A DNA stretch of 64,000 nt, taken from NCBI GenBank assembly GCA_009838915.1, contig VXQT01000034.1, positions 125,112-189,111 of the forward strand, in the 5' to 3' direction. Made by a program: the position numbers and the translations under genes. Under the pieces are notes generated by a model, which searched no databases, was not told the origin of the DNA, and was given only the letters and a program-made list of their open reading frames with translations. Numbering within the stretch: the stretch's first letter is position 1; every line of letters begins with the position of its first letter. Positions 51,928 to 58,768 of the stretch are shown in pieces. Source of the stretch: Chloroflexota bacterium. GTDB taxonomy: Bacteria > Chloroflexota > Dehalococcoidia > Bin125.

Positions 51928-51945
51928 GAGGGAGAGAGCACCGAG

Positions 51946-52791
51946 TCAGGCCGAGGGATTGTCGATCGGCACGCCGACGACGGAGCCGTACTCGGTCCAG
52001 GAGCCGTCGTAGTTGGAGGTGCTGTCGATGCCCAGCAGGTAGCGCAGCGCGAACCAGCTATGCGACGAGCGCTCGCCGATGCGGCAGTAGGCGATCACCG
52101 GCTGGTCGCCCGTGATGCCCTGCGCCTGGTAGATGCTGCTGAGCTCGTCGGCCGACTTGAACGTGCCGTCCTCGGCGACCGCGGTAGCCCAGGGGATGTT
52201 CGACGCGCCGGGGACATGGCCCTTGCGCTGCGCGGTCTCGGGCAAGCCCGGAGGCGCCATGATCACGCCGTTGAACTCGTCCGGCGAGCGCACATCAACC
52301 AGTTGGCCGCCGGCCTCCACGTGGGCCAACACGTCGGGCAGCTTGGCGCGCAGCGACTCGTCGCGATCGGCGACGGAGATGCTGCCCGATCCGGCCGCCG
52401 GCGCGTCCGTGGTGGTGACACGGCCCTCGGCCAGCCACTTGACGCGGCCGCCGTCCATCAGCGCGGTGTTGGTCACGCCGTAGAGCTCGAGCATCCACAG
52501 CGCGTAGGCGGCGAACCAGTTGTTGTTGTCGCCGAACAGCACGATCTGCGAATCGTCGTTCGCGCCGGCGCTGCGCAGCAGGTCGGTCACAATCTCGCGC
52601 GAGGCGACATCACGCGAGACCTGATCCTGGAGCTGCGAAGTCCAGTTCCAGGCCACGGCGCCGGGCGGATGCCCCTCGTCGTAAGCCGAGGTGTCGACAT
52701 CGACCTCGATCAGGACGACGTTGGGATCGTCGAGGTTGTCAGCGACCCAGTCGGTAGATACGAGCTTCTCGGGGTGTGCGTAGTCAGCCAT
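51946..52791 (-). CDS. Sulfurtransferase, two rhodanese domains
   Basis: 281 residues, the normal length for thiosulfate/3-mercaptopyruvate sulfurtransferases. The inactive N-terminal rhodanese domain covers about 8-125 (VSTDWVADNL, GDNNNWFAAYALWML) and the catalytic domain about 145-275. The active-site loop is Cys236 in YCRIGERSSHSWF. A CRxGxR loop fits thiosulfate sulfurtransferase. Upstream of it lie the CysM-like synthase and sulfur carriers, so it could supply persulfide sulfur to the E1-linked carriers. Confidence 0.93.
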   Translation of the reverse strand: MADYAHPEKLVSTDWVADNLDDPNVVLIEVDVDTSAYDEGHPPGAVAWNWTSQLQDQVSRDVASREIVTDLLRSAGANDDSQIVLFGDNNNWFAAYALWMLELYGVTNTALMDGGRVKWLAEGRVTTTDAPAAGSGSISVADRDESLRAKLPDVLAHVEAGGQLVDVRSPDEFNGVIMAPPGLPETAQRKGHVPGASNIPWATAVAEDGTFKSADELSSIYQAQGITGDQPVIAYCRIGERSSHSWFALRYLLGIDSTSNYDGSWTEYGSVVGVPIDNPSA

Positions 52792-52821
52792 GTTGCTGTC
52801 CTTTCTTCGGGCGGTGGTGCA

Positions 52822-53796
52822 TCACCACCAGATTTTGCCTTCGATCTCTTCGTCGCCGGCGATGTCCTCGTACTCGCGATTCCAGAGGCCGGTGGAGAGG
52901 TACTTCCAGCCGCCGTCGGCGAGGAGGACGACGATGTTGCCGGAGTCGATGCGTTCGGCGGCTCGCTGCGCGGCTCGGATCGCCGCGCCGCAGGAGATCC
53001 CGGCGAATATGCCCTCCTCTTCGAGCAGCCGCTTGACCACGGCGAACGAGGTTCGCGAATCGACCATGATCCGACCGTCCAGCACCGACTCATCCAGCAC
53101 CGGCGGGATGTAGCCCTCTTCGAGCGAGCGCAAGCCCTGCACCAGATCACCGGGATGCGGCGCTGCGGCGACGATCTTGATGTTCGGGTCCCGCTCCTTG
53201 AGGTATCGCCCCACTCCGGTCAAGGTGCCTCCGGTGCCGAGCCCGGCCACGAAGTGCGTGATCTCCGGACAGTCGCGGTAGATCTCCGGGCCGGTGGTCT
53301 CGTAGTGCGCGCCGGGATTGGCGGCGTTCTCGTACTGCATCGGCATAAACACGGACGGATCGGCCTCGTACATCTCCTTGGCCATTCTGACCGCGCCGTT
53401 GGAGCCGGTCTCGCCCGGCGAGAGGACGACCTCCGCGCCGAAGAAGGAGAGCAGGTCGCGCCGCTCGACCGAGACCGACTCGGGCATCACGCAGCGCACA
53501 GGGTGGCCGGTCAGTCGACCGATCAGCGCGATGGCGAGTCCCGTGTTGCCCGAGGTCGGTTCCAGGATCGTCTGACCCGGCTTGAGCGAGCCGTCGGCAT
53601 GCGCCGCGTCGATCATTGCCCTGGCGATCCGGTCCTTGACCGATCCGGTCGGATTCTGACCCTCCAGCTTGACCCAGATCGCCACATCGGGATTGGGCGA
53701 CATCCGCTGCAGCCTGACCAGCGGGGTATCGCCGATCGTGTCCAGCAGCGACTGGTAGCGGGCTGACTTCATCGTCGCAGATGTGGCCGTGACCAT
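52822..53796 (-). CDS. CysM-like cysteine synthase (carrier-thiocarboxylate type)
   Basis: 324 residues, PLP fold type II. Lys54 in NPTGSVKDRIA binds PLP; TSGNTG (81-86) and GLGTGGT are the substrate and phosphate loops. The C-terminal part (LADGGWKYLSTGLW, then EGKIWW) closely parallels mycobacterial CysM, whose tail enters the active site. Arg223 in LRSLEEG aligns by eye with the Arg that makes CysM prefer O-phosphoserine. I infer that it takes sulfur from the carrier encoded just upstream (TGATG overlap, ATG at 53796). An O-acetylserine sulfhydrylase remains possible. Confidence 0.85.
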   Translation of the reverse strand: MVTATSATMKSARYQSLLDTIGDTPLVRLQRMSPNPDVAIWVKLEGQNPTGSVKDRIARAMIDAAHADGSLKPGQTILEPTSGNTGLAIALIGRLTGHPVRCVMPESVSVERRDLLSFFGAEVVLSPGETGSNGAVRMAKEMYEADPSVFMPMQYENAANPGAHYETTGPEIYRDCPEITHFVAGLGTGGTLTGVGRYLKERDPNIKIVAAAPHPGDLVQGLRSLEEGYIPPVLDESVLDGRIMVDSRTSFAVVKRLLEEEGIFAGISCGAAIRAAQRAAERIDSGNIVVLLADGGWKYLSTGLWNREYEDIAGDEEIEGKIWW

Positions 53797-54074
53797 CAGG
53801 CGGAGCCTCCCGCCAGGGCCGGCAGAATGGCGAGCACATCGCCGTCGGAAAGCGAGGTGTCCATGCCGTCGAGGAAGCGGATGTCCTCGTCGTTCAGGTA
53901 GATGTTGACGAAGCGGCGTAGCTCCCCGTCCTCCATCAGTTGTTCGCCGATGCCTGGGTAGGAGGACTCCAGCGTGGTCAATAGTTCGCCGATATTGGCG
54001 GATTCGACCTGCACACGCTTCTCGCCGTCGGTGAACTTCTGCAGCATCGACGGAACCCGAACTTCAACAGCCAT
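53796..54074 (-). CDS. CysO/ThiS/MoaD-like sulfur-carrier protein with extra C-terminal residues
   Basis: 92 residues from the ATG at 54074. Ubiquitin-like fold: VEVRVPSMLQKFTDGEKRV at the start, LLTTLESSYPGI helix region, FVNIYLNDEDIRFLDGMDT, then DGDVLAILPALAGG. After the Gly-Gly at 89-90 come two further residues, Ser-Ala. Carriers need a free C-terminal Gly for adenylation and thiocarboxylation, so the Ser-Ala would have to be removed. The stop overlaps the cysM start, so the two are made together. Confidence 0.88.
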   Translation of the reverse strand: MAVEVRVPSMLQKFTDGEKRVQVESANIGELLTTLESSYPGIGEQLMEDGELRRFVNIYLNDEDIRFLDGMDTSLSDGDVLAILPALAGGSA

Positions 54075-54099
54075 ATGGTCGATTCCTCTCGCCGGGGGC

Positions 54100-54188
54100 G
54101 GCCCCCCTCTGCCTTCGGCATCTCCCCCCGATGCGCGGGGGGAGAGTGTTGGTTGTCTGAGGTCATTCCTCGCTTCGCGGGGGGAGAG
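54100..54188. repeat. Dispersed palindromic repeat, two half-copies
   Basis: GGCCCCCCTCTGCCTTCGG, then CATCTCCCCCCGATGCGCGG, then GGGGAGAG, followed by CCTCGCTTCGCGGGGGGAGAG-like sequence at 54168-54188 as a second partial copy. It separates the carrier gene from the E1 fusion gene. Confidence 0.75.
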
Positions 54189-54190
54189 AA

Positions 54191-55279
54191 TCAGTTCTCG
54201 TGGAAGGGGGAACCGCAGAACTCCTCGTAGTCGATCAGCTCGGTCACGGTCGGGGCATCGCCGCAGAGCGGGCACTGCGGATCGCGGCGAATCTTGACCG
54301 TGCGGAAGTCCATCGCAAGCGCGTCGTAGAGCAGCAGGCGATTCTTGAGCGGTTCGCCCTGTTCCAGCAACACCTTGATCGCCTCGGTCGCCTGGATCGC
54401 GCCCACGGTGCCCGGCAGCACGCCGAGCACGCCGGCCTCGGAGCAGGAGGGCACCATGCCCGGCGGCGGCGGCGACGGGTACAGGCAGCGGTAGCAGCCC
54501 TCGCCGGGGTAGAACGTCGTCACCTGGCCTTCGAACAGGAAGATCGATCCGTCCACCAGGATCTTCTCGGCCAGGAAGGCGGCGTCGTTGACCAGGTAGC
54601 GGGTGGCGAAGTTGTCCGCGCCGTTGATGATCACGTCGTACTCGGGGATGATCTCCATCGCGTTGTCGGAGGTCAGCGGCGAGGTGTGGGTGATCACGTC
54701 GATGTTCGGATTCATGTCCAGAATCCGGTCCTTGGCCGAGTCGACCTTCAGCCGTCCGATGTCGGACGTGCCATGGATGATCTGGCGCTGCAGGTTGGAG
54801 CGGTCGACCACGTCGAAGTCGGCGATCCCGATCGTCCCGATCCCGGCGGCGGCGAGGTAGACGAGCACGGGCGAACCGAGTCCTCCCGCGCCGACGGCAA
54901 GAATCTTGCCGTCGATCAACTTGCGCTGACCAAGCGGACCGACCTGGTCCATGATCAGGTGCCGAGAGTAGCGCTCGACCATTTCCGGGGTCATCGCAGA
55001 GCCTGCGCCTCCGGCCAGAGCGGGGATCACGGCCAGCTCGTCGCCGTCGGCGACCGGCGTCTCGGCGCCGTTCAGCGAAGTGATCTCGTGGTTGTTCACG
55101 AAGACGTTGACGTGTTCCAGCAGTTCCTGGTCGCCGTCGAAGACCATCTCGCCGAAACCGGGAAAGCGCTGATCGAGGTCGCGCAGCACGCCGTTCACGT
55201 CGATCCCCTCGGCGTCGACAAAGGTGCGATTCCCGGTGATCTTCCGAAACGGCGTTGGAATGTAGACCTTCACGCTCAT
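54191..55279 (-). CDS. Sulfur carrier fused to E1-like activating enzyme (MoaD/ThiS-MoeB/ThiF)
   Basis: 362 residues. Residues 1-91 are a ubiquitin-like carrier, parallel to the stand-alone one (VFVNNHEITSLNGAETPVADGDELAVIPALAGG), with Gly90-Gly91 followed directly by AGSAMTPEM and the E1 domain. The E1 part has ATP loop GAGGLGSP (130-137), Arg/Asn-rich DRSNLQRQ, zinc Cys262/265 (CYRC) and 336/339 (CPLC), and Cys279 in PSCSEAGVLG, near the position of the reactive Cys in Uba4/MoeB. The E1 would adenylate the Gly-Gly of the free carrier. Its own carrier domain can only be used if it is cut from the E1. Confidence 0.9.
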   Translation of the reverse strand: MSVKVYIPTPFRKITGNRTFVDAEGIDVNGVLRDLDQRFPGFGEMVFDGDQELLEHVNVFVNNHEITSLNGAETPVADGDELAVIPALAGGAGSAMTPEMVERYSRHLIMDQVGPLGQRKLIDGKILAVGAGGLGSPVLVYLAAAGIGTIGIADFDVVDRSNLQRQIIHGTSDIGRLKVDSAKDRILDMNPNIDVITHTSPLTSDNAMEIIPEYDVIINGADNFATRYLVNDAAFLAEKILVDGSIFLFEGQVTTFYPGEGCYRCLYPSPPPPGMVPSCSEAGVLGVLPGTVGAIQATEAIKVLLEQGEPLKNRLLLYDALAMDFRTVKIRRDPQCPLCGDAPTVTELIDYEEFCGSPFHEN

Positions 55280-55303
55280 TTGCTCGTCCTCTCAGCTCTC
55301 TGT

Positions 55304-56257
55304 TCAGCCGTCCGCGAGCGGCATCGACAGATACCGCTCGCCTGTGTCGCAGATTGTGGTCACCACACGGCAACCCGGTCCGAGACGCTCAGCGACGATG
55401 TTCGCCGCGTACACGTTTGCGCCCGATGAAACCCCGCAGAGAATGCCCTCTTCGCGCGTCAGCCGCAGCATCATCTGCTCTGCGTCTCGATCCGAGACGC
55501 CAATCACTTCGTCGTACACCTCGCGGTTGAGCACGCCGGGTACGAACGATGCGCCGATGCCCTGGATTGCGTGAACCGAGAAGCGGCCGCCCTGAAGGAC
55601 GGGCGACCGTTCGGGTTCGACCGCTGTCACCGCCAGGTTGGGCTGTCGGTCGCGCAGCACTTCGCCGACACCGGTAATCGTTCCACCCGTACCAACGCCG
55701 GTGACAAAGGCATGCAGCCGTTTGCCGTCGGGCATCTCACGGTCTTCCAGCGCCGACCAGATTTCCAGCGCGGTCGTGCGCCGGTGGATTTCGGGATTGG
55801 ACAGATTCTGGAACTGCTGCGGCATGAAGCAGCCGTCCTCCGAGGCCAGCTCCTCGGCCGCGAACACGGCGCCGGTCATGCCTTCAATCGCCGGCGTCAG
55901 CACAACCTCCGCGCCGAACCGCTCAAGCAGTCGCCTTCGCTCGTGCGACATATCTTCCGGCATCGTCAGGATCAGCCGGTAGCCCTTGACCGCGGCGACC
56001 AGCGCGAGTCCGACGCCGGTATTGCCCGATGTCGGTTCCACAATCACGTCTCCTGGGCGCAGCGCACCCCGGCACTCCGCGTCCTCGATCATCGAGCGCG
56101 CGATCCGGTCCTTGACCGAGCCGCCGGGATTCAGCGACTCCATCTTGACGACAACCTCAGCAGCGTCGGTCGGCGCGACGCGGTGCAGCGTGATCATCGG
56201 GGTGGCGCCGATCAGGTCAAGCACGGAATCTGCCAACTGCGGTCGGATCAGGCTCAA
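55304..56257 (-). CDS. cysK: Cysteine synthase (CysK-type)
   Basis: 317 residues. Lys49 in NPGGSVKDRIARSM forms the PLP Schiff base. TSGNTGVGLA and GVGTGGTITGVGEVL are the usual loops, and the IQGIGASFVPG near 224-234 matches the OASS signature IQGIGAGFVP. This is the sulfide-using O-acetylserine type, distinct from the CysM-like gene at 52822. The presence of both suggests two routes to cysteine. It lies 24 bases upstream of the E1 fusion. Confidence 0.93.
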   Translation of the reverse strand: MSLIRPQLADSVLDLIGATPMITLHRVAPTDAAEVVVKMESLNPGGSVKDRIARSMIEDAECRGALRPGDVIVEPTSGNTGVGLALVAAVKGYRLILTMPEDMSHERRRLLERFGAEVVLTPAIEGMTGAVFAAEELASEDGCFMPQQFQNLSNPEIHRRTTALEIWSALEDREMPDGKRLHAFVTGVGTGGTITGVGEVLRDRQPNLAVTAVEPERSPVLQGGRFSVHAIQGIGASFVPGVLNREVYDEVIGVSDRDAEQMMLRLTREEGILCGVSSGANVYAANIVAERLGPGCRVVTTICDTGERYLSMPLADG

Positions 56258-56284
56258 GGTCGGTGTCTTCTCGTGGAGGCGGGG

Positions 56285-56743
56285 CTAGATCTGATAGCGC
56301 CCGCCGGTGGGGGAACCGAGCCGGGCCGATTCCGCGGCCAGGTCGGCGATGGTGCGGTCGGCCAACACATCCAAGATGGCGGCGCGCACGTCGTCCCACA
56401 GGCGGACTTGCGCGGCCGCCCCGGTACAGCGCTCCGAGGCCCGCCCATTCTGCGCGCCCCGCTCCAGGCAGTCTGCCAGCGTCAGCGGTCCCTCCAGCGC
56501 CTCAACGACGCGATCCAGCTGAATCTCCTCCGGCGGGAGGGCGAGTTGGTGTCCGCCCTGCGCGCCGCGCGCCGACGAAATGAACCCCGCCGCCCGCAGC
56601 CGACCCAGCACCTGACCGGCGAGCGAACCCGGAATCCCCTGGCGCTCGGCGATCTCGGCGGAGGGAATCGGCGCGCCTGCGTCATGCTGCGCAAGATCGA
56701 CCAGGGCGCGAATCCCATAGTCGCTGGTGGAAGACAGCTTCAT
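56285..56743 (-). CDS. Rrf2-family transcription regulator
   Basis: 152 residues from the ATG at 56743 (another ATG is at 56746). The winged-helix Rrf2 pattern is clear: MKLSSTSDYGIRALVDLAQH, SAEIAERQGIPGSLAGQVLGR and GAQGGHQLA. In the cluster region there are only two cysteines, Cys92 and Cys106, where IscR has three. That fits either a cluster with another ligand or a cluster-free CymR-type regulator that senses cysteine status. It is divergent from APS reductase and upstream of cysK, so control of sulfur assimilation is likely. Confidence 0.85.
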   Translation of the reverse strand: MKLSSTSDYGIRALVDLAQHDAGAPIPSAEIAERQGIPGSLAGQVLGRLRAAGFISSARGAQGGHQLALPPEEIQLDRVVEALEGPLTLADCLERGAQNGRASERCTGAAAQVRLWDDVRAAILDVLADRTIADLAAESARLGSPTGGRYQI

Positions 56744-56746
56744 CAT

Positions 56747-56861
56747 CTGGAGTACATCCCGCCGCCCGGTCACTCGAACGATATCGGTAATCTTGACCAA
56801 AATAGTAACATTTCTCCCCAACCAGCCAACCGGTCGACCCAGGACGCAATGGAGTAACGCC
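56747..56861. promoter_or_regulatory. Divergent regulator / APS-reductase promoter region
   Basis: 115 bases between the Rrf2-type gene and the APS-reductase gene. An AT-rich core, GGTAATCTTGACCAAAATAG then TAACATTTCTCCCC, stands out from the GC-rich surroundings and holds a TTGACC. GGTAATCTTGACC has GGT/ACC ends. A regulator operator is expected here, but I cannot define its exact bounds. Confidence 0.4.
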
Positions 56862-57617
56862 GTGAGCACCGCCGCAAGTGCATTCGACGCGACAGAGATC
56901 TCGGCCTCGGCTCGTCGACTCGCCGGCGAGCACCCGGCCGACATCATCGCCGAGGCGCTGCGCAGCTTCGACAGGATCACCACTTCCTTCAGCGGCGCGG
57001 AGGATATCGTCCTGATCGATCTCGCCGCCCGCGAGGCGGAGAAACTCGGCCGTAGGTTCGGCGTGTTCACGCTCGACACCGGCCGCCTGCATCCTGAGAC
57101 GCTCGAATACATCGAGCGTGTGCGCACCCACTACGACATCGCGATCGAGGCCTACGCCCCGCAGGCCGATTCGGTGGAGGCGCTGGTGCGGGAGAAGGGT
57201 CTGTTCAGCTTTCGCGTCGACGGCCACCAGGAGTGCTGCGGAATCCGCAAGGTCGAGCCGCTCGGTCGAGCGCTGGCGAACGTCGATGCCTACATCACCG
57301 GACAGCGCCGCGATCAATCGCCGGGCACCCGCGCCGAGATCCCCGTCGTCCAGCTTGATCCCGGCTTCGGGCGTGCCGACAATCCGTTGGTCAAGTTCAA
57401 TCCGCTGGCCAACTGGACCTCAGCCCAGGTCTGGCAGCACATCATGAGCTACCAGGTGCCCTACAACCCGCTGCACGACCAGGGATTCAAATCGATCGGC
57501 TGCGCGCCCTGCACCCGCGCCACTCATCCCGGCGAACACGAACGCGCCGGCCGCTGGTGGTGGGAAGAGGCAACGCAGAAAGAGTGCGGTCTGCACGCCA
57601 TCAATCTGGAGGATTGA
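56862..57617 (+). CDS. cysH: Adenylyl-sulfate (APS) reductase
   Basis: 251 residues from the GTG at 56862, 7 bases after GGAG. The [4Fe-4S] Cys pairs are present: Cys125-Cys126 (ECCGIRKVEPL) and Cys214/Cys217 (CAPC), which marks assimilatory APS reductase rather than PAPS reductase. The catalytic Cys242 is in ECGLH near the C-terminus. The P-loop-like FSGAEDIVLIDLA replaces the usual SFGxxS. It reduces APS to sulfite with thioredoxin or glutaredoxin electrons. Divergent from the Rrf2 regulator. Its 3' end overlaps the glutaredoxin-like gene by 17 bases. Confidence 0.93.
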   Translation: MSTAASAFDATEISASARRLAGEHPADIIAEALRSFDRITTSFSGAEDIVLIDLAAREAEKLGRRFGVFTLDTGRLHPETLEYIERVRTHYDIAIEAYAPQADSVEALVREKGLFSFRVDGHQECCGIRKVEPLGRALANVDAYITGQRRDQSPGTRAEIPVVQLDPGFGRADNPLVKFNPLANWTSAQVWQHIMSYQVPYNPLHDQGFKSIGCAPCTRATHPGEHERAGRWWWEEATQKECGLHAINLED

Positions 57618-57840
57618 GCGCGAGGATCGCATCTACCAGTTCGCTCGCGACAATCGGCGCCTCAGCCAGAACCTGACCGTCGGCCGTCGCAACCACCGGC
57701 ACTGAGTCGCCGTATTCGCCTTCATCGGTTGACCACTCGAACTGCATGGCCGCCGAGAGCGACGCCATGAGTTCCCGCGCCCGTTCGCAAGCCGAGCACT
57801 CGGACTTGACCCAGAGCACCAGCTCTGGCGTCTCAGCCAC
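57601..57840 (-). CDS. Glutaredoxin-like (DUF836-type) thiol protein
   Basis: 79 residues from the GTG at 57840, 8 bases after GGAGG and overlapping the lgt stop by 8 bases; a GTG at 57855 would add five. The redox motif is CSAC (15-18) in VKSECSACERARELM, followed by SVPVVATADGQVLAEAPI, the cis-Pro loop of thioredoxin folds. It could serve as a small dithiol reductant; an electron donor role for the adjacent APS reductase is possible but unproven. Confidence 0.8.
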   Translation of the reverse strand: MAETPELVLWVKSECSACERARELMASLSAAMQFEWSTDEGEYGDSVPVVATADGQVLAEAPIVASELVDAILALNPPD

Positions 57841-58768
57841 GACCCATGCCTCCACGTCGGCTGCCGCGATGCGTGTGACGTTCGAGGACGGCGCCGGTCG
57901 GCACCGGCGCCTGTCGATGGCGCCGCAGATGCAGCGCCATCCAGACCGCAGCGGCGCCGGTCAGGATGGCCAACAGTTGCGGGACCGAGAGCGCGCCGGC
58001 GATCGCCGCCTCGTCTGTTCGCAGCAGTGACAGCAACCCCCGCACCGCCGCGTAGCCAAAGACGTAGAAGGTGAAACCCCAGCCCGCGCCGACGCCCATC
58101 CGCCGCAGCAGGAACAGGCCGCCCAGGATCATGAAGTCCAGAATCGGTTCGTATCCCCCTGCCACGGGATGAATGGCCACCGGTTCTTCGCCCTCGAGTC
58201 CGCGCGAGCCGCGATACCAGTCGTCGATACCGGGCGCCGACCAGGGACCGTCGGTCAACGGATGCGTGTAGCGGAACGCCCAGGGCAGATCCGATGCGTT
58301 GGCGAAGTGCTCGCCGTTGATCGTGTCACCGAAGCGGCCCACCGCCTGCCCCAGGATCATCCCCGGCGCGGCCACGTCCAATGCCACCCACTTGGGAAAG
58401 TCGGGCTTGAAGAAGGTGACGTAGAGGAACCCGCCCAGTACGCCGCCGATCATTGCGCCGTAGATCGAGATGCCGCCGTCGGTCAGCGCGAAGATGTGGC
58501 CGACCGAGCCGATCTGATCGGTGTGCTCGATCACCCACAGCAGCCGCGCGCCGATGATTCCGGACAGCACCGAGACCACCGCGATCGACATGGCGTCGTC
58601 CTCCGAGATCCGCGCTCGTCGCGCCAGCCGTACCGAGAGCCAGACGCCCAGTGCGATCCCCACTGCCGTGAACAGTCCGTGCCAGGTCAGCTCGAATCCA
58701 CCCGTGTCGATCAACACGGGGTTGATATTGATGTTGATGATGCCAACCAGGTCAACCAGAGCAAGCAT
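57833..58768 (-). CDS. lgt: Prolipoprotein diacylglyceryl transferase
   Basis: 311 residues from the ATG at 58768, 7 bases after GGGAGG. Seven-helix membrane enzyme. The signature GRFGDTINGEHFANASDLPW matches Lgt's GR(F/L)GNF.NGE(H/L)(Y/F)G motif with Arg, Asn and Glu present. HGLFTAVGIALGVW and GISIYGAMIGGVLGG are the other conserved helices. It attaches diacylglycerol to lipoprotein signal cysteines. It has an unusual insert near 186-220 before the last helices and a basic tail. Confidence 0.93.
   Translation of the reverse strand: MLALVDLVGIINININPVLIDTGGFELTWHGLFTAVGIALGVWLSVRLARRARISEDDAMSIAVVSVLSGIIGARLLWVIEHTDQIGSVGHIFALTDGGISIYGAMIGGVLGGFLYVTFFKPDFPKWVALDVAAPGMILGQAVGRFGDTINGEHFANASDLPWAFRYTHPLTDGPWSAPGIDDWYRGSRGLEGEEPVAIHPVAGGYEPILDFMILGGLFLLRRMGVGAGWGFTFYVFGYAAVRGLLSLLRTDEAAIAGALSVPQLLAILTGAAAVWMALHLRRHRQAPVPTGAVLERHTHRGSRRGGMGRG

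Noticed and set aside
53796..55373. A single 525-codon frame spanning carrier and E1 genes on the minus strand
   Set aside because: Only its last 92 codons match a real gene, the sulfur carrier. The rest is a shadow of the carrier-E1 fusion in another frame and includes Arg-rich, motif-free sequence.
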